Source: Phlegmacium glaucopus
Taxonomy: Eukaryota > Basidiomycota > Agaricomycetes > Agaricales > Cortinariaceae
Direction of reading: 5' to 3'
DNA: 64,000 nucleotides
NCBI GenBank assembly: GCA_015039465.1
Contig: MU130157.1
Location: forward strand, 62,001 to 126,000
Shown here: positions 1-10,870 of the stretch, in pieces
Numbering within the stretch: position 1 is the first letter of the stretch
How the letters are laid out: every line of letters begins with the position of its first letter
The notes under the pieces: generated by a model
Told to the model about the DNA's origin: nothing
What the model saw: only the letters and a program-made list of their open reading frames with translations
Databases searched by the model: none
Position numbers and translations under genes: made by a program

Positions 1-677
1 TTCGGCATGATGAAGGAGGTATCGCAACTCAAACAAGCTGTTGAGGACATCTTCCTCCAGCCAATTCTCCGACAACAGATTTCCAAGCTTGTAGAGCTGA
101 AAACCACTGTTATGAAAGCCCTTTATCGAGGAACATATCCGTTCTTTCTTCACCCACTCGATGATATCCAACCCAAGATGGAAACCTGGGTGTGAAATAT
201 GGTGAAGGGTCTTCCATGCGAATTCAACATGTCCAACATGGTTGTTGATGAGTTTAAAGAGGCGTATCTAGCAGAGACAGGGTTTCAGAGCTGAGAAGGA
301 CATTGAATCAGGTTACGCACCTTGCAAAAATGATAGTGATGGGTTGTTTCTCCATGTCCTGAGCGACAGCACACCTTCACCGATCTCATGCCCCTTCCAA
401 ATGCTTCCTCCATGTCCCGCAGGATCTGTTGAATATCCTCAATATGGAGTACAGACTCCAGAGGAGAAATGACGGTTGCTGCACCACTCAAATGCACTTC
501 CAGACTGAAAGACCAATGAAGAACCGTTTTGGGAGGACTTATAGTGGGGTAGGTGAGATTTGATGCATGTTCAAAGGTCATCGATGAGAAAAAGCTCTCC
601 GAAAAGGCAGCTGAAGGAATAGGGGACGCAAACTGATCATAAGCCATTCGGTTTGAGGGGAAAAGGGTTGAATTCAA
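1..677 (-). CDS. unrecognised protein, 3' part running off the left edge
   Basis: Two minus-strand exons join in frame: 677-321 and 267-1, across a 53-nt intron with a GTGCGT donor and a CTAG acceptor. The second exon stays open to the window edge, so the C-terminus lies outside. The first exon opens at an ATG at 677, but an upstream exon cannot be excluded. The right-hand half reads as a folded protein, with patches such as GFQLYKLGNLLSENWLEEDV and LNSLFELRYLL. The plus-strand ORF over 7-195 is the antisense shadow of this exon. I do not recognise the family. The W-L-x-x-D-V-x-N-x-L-F-E-L pattern loosely recalls the region before Ulp1-type protease domains in mushroom genomes, but no catalytic residues are visible, so this is only a guess. 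Confidence 0.45.
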
Positions 678-1324
678 CGATACACCAGCTGTTCTGTACG
701 TCTATGTAGTCCATGCCTTCCACCAAAATCCAAATATCCGACAAAAAAATGCGGGTAACAATGGAGAATGACACCTGCTACCTGAGAAAAGAAGAAATGA
801 GTGAGGATTCCGGGAGGGGACAGCAGGCTTCAACACTCACCAGATTGAACATACATTGCCAATGTTAAGCATGTCCTTTCAAGTTCAAAGTTGGAGTAAC
901 AAGGGAATATAACATGGGCCAGCAAAGGCTGCAAAATACAAGAGACGAGCTCGAGAATGAAACAACATCGGATGGCGGAAGAAGGGTAAGAGCATCACAT
1001 GACCTATCCGGCCTGGCACGGAAGGGCACGGAGTATGACCGAAACTTTCATTGAGTGATAATTTACCAACTAGGGGGGTTTCTCTGGAAACCCCCTAGAA
1101 ACCCACCCTTTCTTGGAGAAAGGGGGTTTCGCAATAGTTTTATCCTAGAATAACTGAAGTCGTTATACCTTTGAATTGTCAAAGAGCCGCTGTCGTGCCT
1201 CAAATTGACGCCCGTGGAGAATGTCACAATCACGTGCTCGCGATATCTAGCAAGTTAGTCACATCCAGCTTCAAGCATCTCCACCAACGCTCGGGAAGCT
1301 TTTTGTACGTCAAGCGACTTCGGC
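678..1324. other. intergenic stretch with two foldbacks
   Basis: No convincing gene is seen. Around 1070-1097 a G-rich arm (CTAGGGGGGTTTC) faces a C-rich arm (GAAACCCCCTAG) and can form a hairpin with one bulged G. It is followed directly by a second imperfect pairing (ACCCTTTCTT with AGAAAGGGGG) at about 1103-1131. The stretch lies upstream of the PAM18-like gene and should contain its promoter. I see no clear TATA box. Confidence 0.4.
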
Positions 1325-1701
1325 ATGGCCACCCCCATCATTATTGGAATTGGCGCTGTTACAGCAGCAATTGTGGGAAGGTCATTCATACGACGTGGAC
1401 TTTTTGCAGGTAGAGGAGCCGCAGAGGAATGGGTGAAAGGTGGCTTCAAAGCCAAAATGGATCGCAGGGAGGCAATAGCCATCCTCGGGCTCAAGTGCGT
1501 TTGTTCGATATTTCTTGTTGTAAAAGTTCTTTTGACTCCGTGGCTCATAGAGATGGACCTAAAATGCGTACCCAGCTAAAGGATGCCCATCGACATATTA
1601 TGCTTGCAAATCACCCTGATCGCGGTGGTTCACCTTACCTAGCCAGTAAAATTAACGAAGCGAAAGACCTATTAGATAAAACGGATGGGAAAGCGCGCTA
1701 G
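1325..1701 (+). CDS. PAM18: mitochondrial import motor J-protein Pam18/Tim14
   Basis: Joining 1325-1494 and 1551-1701 (56-nt intron, GTGCGT...TAG) gives 106 residues, close to the usual 105-120 for Tim14/DNAJC19 without a long presequence. Residues 4-18 form a hydrophobic N-terminal segment expected to span the inner mitochondrial membrane. It is followed by the GGFKAKM motif shared by all Tim14 proteins. The C-terminal J domain carries the HPD tripeptide at residues 78-80 ([20 protein letters not shown] region). In yeast, Pam18 sits at the TIM23 channel and stimulates the ATPase of matrix Hsp70 through HPD. The protein ends shortly after the J domain, as in orthologues. The start is the first ATG giving the hydrophobic segment. 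The next gene, EFM4, is on the same strand 586 bp away with no sign of co-transcription. Confidence 0.93.
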
Positions 1702-2287
1702 TACCCTACACATAACGTGCGTAATCCCTGCTACTCCATGTTGAATTCTACTTATCAATTTTATGTACCAGTTTACATTGCATCCTATCTTTATTGCTTT
1801 CTCGTTTGAGATTGATATCACCCTCACTAATGCACAAACCTCGTCTGAAACTCTATTCTCGGAATACATTGTTGGACACCGTCAAAATTCACGACTATAT
1901 GTCTGCTGGAAAGACCAGTCTAAGATCCTTAGGATACCGCTGGAATGAATGTTTGTGGCTAGCTTGGCATTTTGATTGACGGAAAAGGCCCTCCACGGCT
2001 TGTGGTTAGTTGAGCGTTCAAAGGCCTCTTTGTAACTTACATTGACGTAACCTTGTCGAAGGAGGAAAGGTTGTATTACAACCCACATACACTCCGAAGA
2101 TTGAATGAAATGAATTCACCATCAAACTCGTGCCGTGCTCGGCGGCGAAGTTGACTGCGTCCCAGAACAAGCTTCTTCGATTTTCAAGTTCAAATACTTG
2201 AAACTTGAAAGGCACACTTGAGTCCAAAAATTGTCCAATGAGCATTACATAAGACTCCTATCATGACCTTTTCGACCTTTGCCAAAG
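1702..2287. other. intergenic region between PAM18 and EFM4
   Basis: No recognisable gene. Short minus-strand ORFs around 1882-2245 match no family I know and lack supporting splice structure. The stretch should hold the PAM18 terminator and the EFM4 promoter. Confidence 0.4.
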
Positions 2288-3213
2288 ATGAGCACTTCAG
2301 ACTTACAACCCTCTAAACTTGGTACCAAGGAACAGTGCGTATCATAACCTCGCTGCTGGTACACATCTGTCAAACTAGTTCCGTTGCCAGCTGGGACAGC
2401 GTCTACCAAGAAGAACTTGCTAATTTCGAAGAGATCGGGGATGAAGGAGAAATTTGGTATGCGATCCCAACTGTTCTTCCATCCTTTTTATTCAAACCCT
2501 CAATTTAGGTTTGGGGCCGAAACCATCAACAAGATGGTAGAATGGTCACTAGAGAACATACCTCCCTCCTCCAGCGCATCAGTTTTAGAGATCGGGAGTG
2601 GGAACGGAACCCTTCTTTTCGGTCTTCTCGACGCCGGATATGACCCAGCAAGACTTTCTGGGATTGATTATAGCCCTGGAGCTGTTGTTTTGTCTAGCCA
2701 GATTGCTCAAACACGAGGAGGATCAATGATCAGTTTCAGCGAATGTGATTTCCTAAAAGATGACCCTCCACTCCCCGGAATCTATCGATTGGCCTTCCGA
2801 ATAGACGTCTGGGATTTGATTCTCGACAAGGGTACATACGATGCTATTGCATTAGGACAAAAAGATGATCAAGGTCGCTCTCCGTCCGTAAATTATCCTG
2901 ATCGGGCTGCACGACTGTTGAAACCAGGAGGATACTTTCTTATTACATGTAAGTCACTCTCAATAAAAATTACAAGTTCGATTGATTCAACTAATTCAAA
3001 ATTTCTAGCGTGTAACTTCACTGAAGATGAATTAAAATCCAATTTTGCTACGCCGGAGACAGGACTCACATATCAGTATGTCTTTTATCTATGACCATGC
3101 TCGAACTCAGCTCATGCAAGAATAGTTCTCGCATTCAGCACCCAACATACACGTTTGGAGGTAAAAGCGGAAGTATATGTTCAAGTGTAGCTTTTAAAAA
3201 ATGTATACCATGA
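2288..3213 (+). CDS. EFM4: eEF1A lysine methyltransferase, EFM4/METTL10 type
   Basis: Five exons (2288-2334, 2391-2456, 2509-2948, 3009-3075, 3126-3213) join to a 235-residue seven-beta-strand methyltransferase. Motif I (VLEIGSGNGTLLFGL) is near residues 62-76 and binds S-adenosylmethionine. The acidic motif II loop (GIDYSPGAV) and the post-motif DLILDKGTYDAI follow. The C-terminal half (SCNFTEDEL, ATPETGLTYQY, PTYTFGGKSGS) is the signature of the EFM4/See1 family, which in yeast methylates a lysine of elongation factor eEF1A. The start at 2288 adds the family N-terminus that precedes the conserved HWDSVY...EIWFG segment. Reading the long ORF from 2384 instead would run through an unspliced intron. 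All introns are 50-60 nt with standard ends. Cytosolic enzyme; single gene. Confidence 0.93.
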
Positions 3214-3269
3214 ATCGTACTAGATTTGAAATATGATTAGGTACCAAGATACTACCCCGCATAAAAACG

Positions 3270-6200
3270 TTATACTGTACTAGGTATCAGATCGATCCCA
3301 GTCCTCAACGTATCCTTCGCCACATCAACAGCCCACTTGAGGAACTTGGAAAATCCATCATCCGACTTGAAATATTTCTCAGGGAACGATTCCGATAGGA
3401 AAAACACCAATCCCATAGCCAAAGTTTCTACTCGTGAGATTTTAATGAAAATTTCCTCGATTGCATTCCGATTTCGTGTGAACACCAGATCTTTAATAGT
3501 ACTTGAGTCTGCAAGCGGAGTCGATCGTTGACTGTTAATGAAGATTTGGATAAAGAGTTGCTTGAAAAAGTCGTGTGTTTGGGGTTTTAGCTTCGTGAAA
3601 TCCACAGGCTGCATGATACATATATCAGCCTCTCTCAAAAAAAAGAGTCTACCGGGTGGGGTTATTCATACCTTCAGAATCATAAGACTAGCACAATCCT
3701 TAGCAATCCACCACGCATATGCTTTAGCAACATGCTGTATGCGCGTCTTCGACATGCTCTTGACGTCAAACTCGATATCCTCTTTGGCGTTCTTGATCAC
3801 AGCAGCACCGCCCACATTGGATTCCCCAAGATCCCGTAAGAAATCCCATAAAGTGAATTGTAACGTGATCTTATAAGCATGTGTGGTGCGACTGAGTTGT
3901 TGGCCTACGAGGGAATAGTATGGGTTATATGAGCTTTCCTAAGGAGTTGACAACGAGGTAAGGATATGTGTGTGTGTTAGAAGGTAGCAGAAGCACCTAC
4001 GTTACCGCAACAGTGCAGTAAAACACGAATTATTTCGCGTTGTTGCACCTCAGTTAGGTTTAACTGGGAGAGTCTCCCATGTGCGTCGATGTAATCCTAG
4101 GTATTACAATCTCGGTCAGATAGTTCAGGTGCTTTTAGAAAGAAAGAAACGTACATCACTGCTCATGAGGACAACGAAAATCCCGCGACGTATATCTGTG
4201 TTCATGCCTTGAGAGCGAGCAAGCTTGATCAGATTATCTTCAGCAGCCGTAGCCTGCTGGTCCAGACCAGTCACTCCCGTCGTCTTCGAAAACTCAGTCT
4301 GCTTATCAACTAGAGGATCCCCACTCCACGCAGCTCCAACAAGCCACCATTTCCCCTTACTTTCAGCTGAACGAAGGTCTTCAAGAGAAACCCGCAACGG
4401 CTCATGCGATAGAACTGATTGAAAAAAGATCAATAAGACAACTTGGATCGTCAATGTCGATGTAGATAGTATACATACCATGGCGTGTTTTGCTAAGACC
4501 CGAAAGAAACTTCTTCATTCTCTCCACTGCCGCTCCTCCCTGATTTTGAGTGATATTTCTTTTTGACTTGTTGTTTTTCAGGTTTGTAAGAGTTTCGATC
4601 ATAAACCGTGTGCGAGAGCTTTGCAGTTGATATAAATAATTGGGTTGGCTGGTGGACACGAAATGAACTTACTTAACGCCGTCATCCTTCATAGAGACCT
4701 TTCCTTGTACAATCTCAATGATATCCTTGAGCGCAGAGGGGTCATCTTGCCTAAGTTGCTGACCAGAATCTGTCGTTAAACGAATAAAATCAGCCATAGT
4801 CCAAAGCAACATTAGTTCGTAATCTACTTCGCAAAATCTTCAACAACAACTCCACCTTGAACTCCGTAAGATTGTCGTTGAGAAGGTAACGAATAACGTC
4901 AAATACGAGTACGCATGAAACCACTTGGAAGTTGTAGAGTTCAGAGATCAACACGAGCAAATTCGAGCATTCTTTGCCGTCTTGTTCAGTAGTGGTGTCT
5001 GTAGATGATATGGTAGTATCTTGCATTGAGGCATAGTGACGTTCATAAGAGGCGACGAGGGTTTGGACGAGATGAGCGGCTAGAAGGGAGAAAAAAGAAA
5101 AGGATGAATAACTCAAGTTCGAGAATCAAATAACCTAGTGAATTGTATAACTCTTACCAAATTCAACGCCGACTGTTTTATGCAAACTCGACACGAATGC
5201 TGCGTAAAGCACAACATACGAATCCAGTAACGAAGAATGGGATGATATCCCATCGATGATCAAGGTCGTTAGGGTAGAAGTGACATCTAGATGAAAAGAT
5301 TCTCAGCTCTCGTCGCTTTTGTTTTAAAAACCAAAGACAACTACCATTTCTCCGATGGTTTCTGTAAACTTCCTCAACACTGTCTAGGATAGTACCGATA
5401 TTTTGTTCACCCATCCTATAACCCGTGGTCAACAAGGTGATAGCTTTCTTGTTTCATAGCACCTACCGATTTAGTAGACCTTTCAGTTGCCTCGTCAATT
5501 TGAGGATGGCTTCTGAGTTACTATCATCCCGGTGTTGGGCATTCCGCAGGTGAGGAGGAACATATGCGCTACCTAAAGCATCATTAGCACCTGATACCGC
5601 AAATCTGACGCCGAAAAGTACAAACTTGTAGCGGGTTGTGGGGATTTTGGCGTGTCTACCTCATTAGTAGACTCTGAACCGGAATGTTCCAGAGATTCGC
5701 CAATGCCATGCCATTCTTCTTCATAGTCTCCAGAACTTTCGCTTTCAGAAACATCTTCAGAACTGAACGATACTGCATCCTCATCCTCATCCTCCTCTTC
5801 AGACTAGCAAAAAAAGATGTCGGCAGATCATATTAACAAACCAAAGATACAACTTACTTTCGTGATTGGTGCCACGAACGAATCCGCCCAAGTCATGAGA
5901 TCTAAGGCACAGTAACTCTTGTCAATGTCAGAATAGAGTGTGCAGGAACATCGCAACGTACCATCTAAGCCATCGTCCTCGTCTGCCGCCTTCTTTCCCT
6001 TTTTCTTTCCACCGTTGTCCATGCCAAGCTTAGACTCCAAGTAAGTGATATAGGCATCTTCTTTATCTTCCTTTGGTGGTGGTTTTAGGTTGACAGTTTT
6101 TTTCTTAGTTTTTTCAAGGGTCGAGCCTTTCGTCGCTGTCGTCAATTGTTTAGACACTTTGATCGACGGGGACGGGTCTGTACTTTTAGGTACAGCAACA

Positions 6201-6629
6201 GGAGCAATGACCGGTACAACGGATTGCGCCGGTAGACTCTTGGACGCTTTTGGAAGGACAGCAGTATTAGATCCATGCGATTTCAGCTTTTTGCGTTGAG
6301 GCGATTCAACAAGTTCTTCCTCCGCCCCGCGTTTCCGAGTATTCGAGATATGAGAACTAGAAAAATACGTCGCTTTGTTCTGCTTCCGAGTAAGACGTTC
6401 TTGTTTTCGAGCATCTTTCCTAGACGCAGCAGCAAGATAGGATTTACGACTATTCTGATTCCATGAACGGTGGTTCTGATTGTTGGCTGAATGATTTTTG
6501 AGAGATTCAAATGAGTATATGGATATGTGGAGAACACACACCTGAGGTTGAAGTTGAGGCTGCTTCGTCGAGTTGTTGTTGGAGGATTTGGGGTAATCGT
6601 GTCGTTGAAGTCTTTTTCCTGATTGCCAT
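3270..6629 (-). CDS. SGD1: nucleolar MIF4G/MA3 protein SGD1/NOM1
   Basis: Fourteen exons, all in phase: 6629-6542, 6486-5962, 5901-5858, 5803-5626, 5572-5467, 5415-5345, 5286-5158, 5079-4828, 4769-4673, 4618-4479, 4414-4155, 4096-4001, 3938-3672 and 3608-3270. They give about 863 residues, matching NOM1/Sgd1 size. The N-terminal third is basic and low complexity (NRK-like ARKQERLTRKQNK), followed by an acidic stretch. The MIF4G domain begins near the YVPPHLRN motif and continues through RQLKGLLNRM-GEQNI, the YRNHRRN block and SRTRFMIETLTNLKNNK. The MA3 domain follows (RREIIRVLLHCC-type helices, then the segment ending KDTLRTGIDLI). In yeast Sgd1 is nucleolar and needed for 40S ribosome maturation. 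The start is taken at the ATG giving AIRKKTS. The 53-nt intron between exons 4 and 5 has a clear GCTAAT branch point. Confidence 0.93.
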
Positions 6630-6716
6630 GGTCAAAAAAGGGTTGACCTCTGAAAACGGATGGGCCCAAGAAGATGTGTGCAGGTAATGTATTGCCAAAA
6701 GGACCCACTTCCCATC

Positions 6717-6817
6717 GGCCTAATGGTCTAGTAGTATGATACGCGCTTCGGGTTAACTCCCGCTTCCTCTGGAGGCAAAGATGTGCGTGGTCCCGGGTTC
6801 AATTCCCGGTTGGGCCC
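6717..6817 (+). tRNA. tRNA-Pro (anticodon CGG) with a 29-nt intron
   Basis: The acceptor stem GGCCTAA (6717-6723) pairs with TTGGGCC (6810-6816), with discriminator C at 6817. The D arm is GGTCTAGTAGTATGAT. The anticodon stem CGCGC pairs with GTGCG around the loop TTCGGGT, giving anticodon CGG. A roughly 29-nt intron follows the base 3' of the anticodon, at the usual eukaryotic position; it contains a small CCTCTGGAGG foldback and a CCCG that can pair with the anticodon. The T arm is CCGGG TTCAATT CCCGG, with an intact B box. The gene lies 88 bp upstream of the SGD1 start and points away from it. Confidence 0.93.
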
Positions 6818-6894
6818 AGGAACTTATGTTTTTTTCCCGACTACACAGCTAGGTGTAGGTAGACTCATTTGTATTTGTTCAGCCGCATTCATCA

Positions 6895-6965
6895 GCATTG
6901 ATGGTGTAGCGGTAACATTGGGTCTTCCCATGGCCTAGCTCCGGGTTCGACTCCCGGTCAATGCA
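6895..6965 (+). tRNA. tRNA-Gly (anticodon CCC)
   Basis: This is a 71-nt intronless cloverleaf. The acceptor stem GCATTGA pairs with TCAATGC and the discriminator is A. The anticodon stem GGGTC/GGCCT encloses the loop TTCCCAT, so the anticodon is CCC. The T arm is CCGGG TTCGACT CCCGG. It sits 77 bp after tRNA-Pro on the same strand. Confidence 0.93.
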
Positions 6966-7514
6966 TAGAACCGTCCCGACTCCCCTTTTTCTCTCTCATC
7001 CTTATGTAGCAAAAGCCCACTTGCCAACGATCCCGATAACGCATCGGATCCAAACTATAAGATAATCAAAGCTGATGGGCTGAAATAACAACAAATCTTT
7101 GAAGGGATGGGAGTACTGAGCGATAACTTACATCTACGATATAAATTTCAAACCGATGTTTTTGATCTGGGCCTAGCTAATGAGCATTATATATATAAAA
7201 AAACAAACAAACGAGACCGTCCGAAATGAAATGAAAAAGAAATGGAAAGTTAGATCCATCGTCAGTTTTTTGGGATAGGTAATAAAATGTACATGATGCG
7301 ATGGGGCTACACTCAAAAAAAATAAGACGAGTTGGAAAGAGTGACTGGGAAAGGGAAAATTCGGATTAATAGGAGGAAAGAGGAGTAAGGTCCTTCAAGC
7401 CCATCGGTTGGTTTATAAGTAAGTCAACTGTTCAGTCCAGGAACGGTAAGGGGTATGATCCAGAGAGAATAATGTCCTCTAAACCTTCATTCAAGTGAGT
7501 GTTTTGTGGGGTTT
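6966..7514. other. intergenic region downstream of tRNA-Gly
   Basis: An A-rich region with short A runs and a TATATATA tract near 7190. It holds the 3' flank of the minus-strand glucanase gene. No gene seen. Confidence 0.4.
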
Positions 7515-10222
7515 TCAGGGGGATGTGCAATTAGGGATCGTAATGCCGTTTTTCAATGTCAGGCTATTCAGAAGAGAGGAAAGGGTACGTCAATAAATCA
7601 TATACAGGGAATAGAACAGCATTGAAGTACTTACTTTTGGTTCAATAAACCCCACCAGCCCTTCAAGTAAGTAAAAAAAAAGTCAGCCTTCTCAATCCTC
7701 AATCAAAAGAACAAAAGCATACCTCAACACCACCGAATTGCTGATCCTAAAAAAGCAAGGCAATCAATCAATGATCGTAGGAAACAAGGGAAAAGGCTCT
7801 CTACGTACTTTCCAAGCTTCATCCGCAAACTATAATAGAAATTGAATCAGCAAATATACCAACAAGAAAAGACGACAGAGGAAAAAGACAGCATACCTCG
7901 AAGAAGAAGTACCCAGTACCGTTAGTATTGGCTTGACATACAAAAGTATCCAAGAAAATCTAAACCATAACCAACAAAAAAGGTATTTAACGTTGGACAA
8001 TTTTTCGGCTAAGTAGAAATGACAAACCTGAAGATTAGGTATCGAAGCAAGGGAAGGCCCATCCGATTCACTCGCTACATTCGACGATTTCTAAAAGAAA
8101 CACGCACAGGTCAGAAATTGGTTGGAATGGAAAAGATAGCTAAGAAAAACTCACGGTAGGCCATCCAGTCTCAGCAATATACATAGTAGGCTTATTCGTC
8201 AAGTTATTAGCAACTACAACATCAGTCTGCTGGAAGAAATCGGCAGTCCAGCCTGCTGCATCATTAATGGAAACGCTCCCGAACCATGGATGGACGTTGG
8301 CCATCTAAACACAGTGGAAGAATGTTGATAAGCCAAAAGAAGAAAGAAGGCGTAATGAAAACAGGGGGAAGGATGAAAAGATGAGGGACGTACTCCATAA
8401 TCAACAGCAGCCAAAATCTCATTATTGAAATAACTCCCGGCATCAGCATTTCCAACTGGCAATGCCTTATTCAAATTCATCCCCGCAAGCATACTTCGCG
8501 TATCTTGGATATTACCGAGCAAAATTGCTGCGCCTACATTCGCGGCCGCGCTATTGGGATCAGCAATATTATTTTGCGTGACATAACTATGAGTTTGGTA
8601 TAAAAAAAAAGAAAATAAGAAGGAATTAAGTAAATTGAGGGGATGGGAAACGTTACTTGAGCATAAACTCATTTCCAACGGTGATACCACCAATGTGGTC
8701 TGTTCCATAAGTTAAGATAGCTTGTTTAATCAAGTCACGTTGACGTTGGTAGGCGGCCCCGTTATCAGTTGCGATGGCGTAATTGCCTAACCAGACCGTG
8801 AGGTCCACTTTGGTTTGTTTGATGGCTTCGAGCTATAGGGGAGGTAAATTCGGTGGATATTTGAGAGAAGTGGATCAGCATACCACCAATGCAGATTGGT
8901 TACAATCAGCTCCATATAGACGTAGACGCTATAGTATAAATCAACCAATTAAAAATGTGTTTCCATGGTGTCGCGGAGCAATCCAAATAGTGCTGACGAC
9001 AACCGTCGGGATCAACGGCTCACCTTTGTCAACTGCGACATAATCTAGAAAGGAACGAAGAAAATCAGGGTCAGAGTCTTGACGCAACCCAGTCAAAAAA
9101 ATACATGGAAAGACATACCTGCATATCCTGAATAACGGCAGCTGAAAAATAAAAAGAAAGTTAACAACGGGCCCAACACAATAAAAACATAAGAATCCAT
9201 GGAGATGGGAAAAGAGAAAAAAGAGAAAAACGCACACAATGTATTCCCACAGTCGGGTATTTGGGATCCAACAGGTGTATAAGCCATGCCATAGAAGGAT
9301 TGGTGAAAAGCGGGGTCCCTGACGAAGCTGCTTGGATCATTAGGGTTGGTTTGGACTACAGGAGATGATGAATTGGAGGAAGAAGACGAGGGAGAAGAGG
9401 ACGGGGATTTCGCCAGGGCGTTATTCTTCTTGTTCTTAGATACCACAACACCGACAACGACGCCAATGACGATGACTCCAACAAGGGCGAGTACGCAACC
9501 CATTATCTAGGGGGAAAAAAAGGTGAATAAAAATTGCTTCATACTTTCTATCGAGGGAAAAATAAAACGCACAATCCATTTCTTGCGGTTCGATTTCCTG
9601 GGTGCCTGCCATGGCCTACCAACCGACCCATTCAAATTCCTCTCCTGTTGTAAATCGACATATCTGCCTGTAGACATTCCGTATCCCGCAGCAATCGGCA
9701 CAAAAGGTTCTTGTGTAAGTGTAGATGTGGGCGCTAAATCGTCAGTCGACTCTAAACCTTGCTGACGCTGTTGTAGATTGTAAGCTTGTTGGCCCTGTGA
9801 GAAAGGCGAGGATGATGATGGTTGGTCTTGGTAGCGTTGTGATGTAGCGGCGAGTGGGATACTTTGAAAACTTGGGTCTCCTGAGGTCTGTGAGCGATTC
9901 CTTTGAGCAGAGGGGGTTGAAGTGGGGTATAAGCCAGTGGACAAATGATGGGCGGGCTGTGTATAAGGAGGTTTGGTTAGCGGCTGTGTATTATCCTGCT
10001 GATTCAATGCCAATATGGGGTTGCCTCTAGTGACGGAAATATGATAGGAGATAGGAGAGATAAAAATACGATCGGTGCCACCCGGCACAAAAAGACCTTC
10101 TTGTTAAGAAAAACAACAAAAAAAGGATTAGTACTGACAGGAATATCACTGTAGTAATCATCAATATCAACACGAGAACTAGATGCTTCAAATGGATTCT
10201 CTTGGTAAGGTCGTGGAGGCAT
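7515..10222 (-). CDS. membrane-anchored GH17 beta-1,3-glucanase (BtgC-like)
   Basis: A multi-exon minus-strand gene starting at the ATG at 10222 (PPRPYQENPF) and ending at the TGA at 7515-7517. The first ~190 residues are a cytosolic, Ser/Gln/Pro-rich tail ending in the basic KSNRKKW. A single membrane helix follows (GCVLALVGVIVIGVVVGVVV, about 9500-9440), then a Ser-rich stalk. This is the type II topology of fungal BtgC-type enzymes, with the catalytic domain outside. The GH17 barrel carries the acid/base glutamate in ITVGNEF (codon near 8670) and the nucleophile in AETGWPT (codon near 8172). Other family blocks are NVHPWF and the final GGVEGWWGLLN...LKNGITIPNC. Related enzymes act on cell-wall beta-1,3-glucan during growth and septation. 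More than ten small exons are present; not all boundaries were fixed. Confidence 0.9.
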
Positions 10223-10870
10223 ATTGTTTTTGGGTGGGTAGATCAAAGTAGTGTATACGACGATGGTGGTGAAAATGAAAGCTGTTGAGACCGCCACTTG
10301 ACCGCAGCCGCAGAAGTTCAAGTGTGGGTTGTTTTATCAGATGACCCTGGGCTGTTGTGGCGGTTACGAGTTATTTATAGATGTGGTGTTAATTAGCTTT
10401 ATTCCTTATGTAACATTAAATATAGGTGTGTACGTATAGTAACAAGAGAGTGGGAGATATAGCATTGAAGTGGAGATATAGCATTGAAGTGGGAATGAGA
10501 GTGGATTGGAGTGGGAGAGAGGAATACGTGACAGAAGATATAGGTATGCAAGGGTGGTAAGCAGAAAATACATTAAATAGCAAAATGTCACTGTCCATGA
10601 TACAAAGGGGCCCATTATTTCAATAGTACAATGCCCAACAGGAAAAGAGAGAGAAAGAAAAAAAGAACGAAGATGGGTAACAAAAAAAAGTACTGACCCA
10701 CGATAGAAGTAATTAAAAATGTCAAAGAAAATTTAAAATCATAGAAAAAAAATTGAAATTGAAGATGTCCACCTTCTGGCTTGCAGCTACGCATTCATGT
10801 ACAAGTCCATCCATGATCAATTGATCACCAACCCCCCAAGTCAAATGGATCATCAACCAAAAAAAAATAA
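10223..10870. other. promoter/terminator region between glucanase and RhoGAP genes
   Basis: Holds the glucanase promoter and the RhoGAP 3' end, both genes being on the minus strand. It is AT-rich with a 19-bp tandem duplication at 10453-10490. No gene seen; the small ORFs at 10406-10615 are low-complexity shadows. Confidence 0.4.
10453..10490. repeat. two tandem copies of a 19-bp unit
   Basis: The unit GGAGATATAGCATTGAAGT occurs twice back to back (10453-10471 and 10472-10490) without mismatch, about 230 bp upstream of the glucanase start. Confidence 0.85.

Noticed and set aside
5573..5625. A 35-nt mini-intron in SGD1 with acceptor ATCAG
   Set aside because: The 53-nt alternative ending TTTAG has a standard length and a GCTAAT branch point, and is also in frame.
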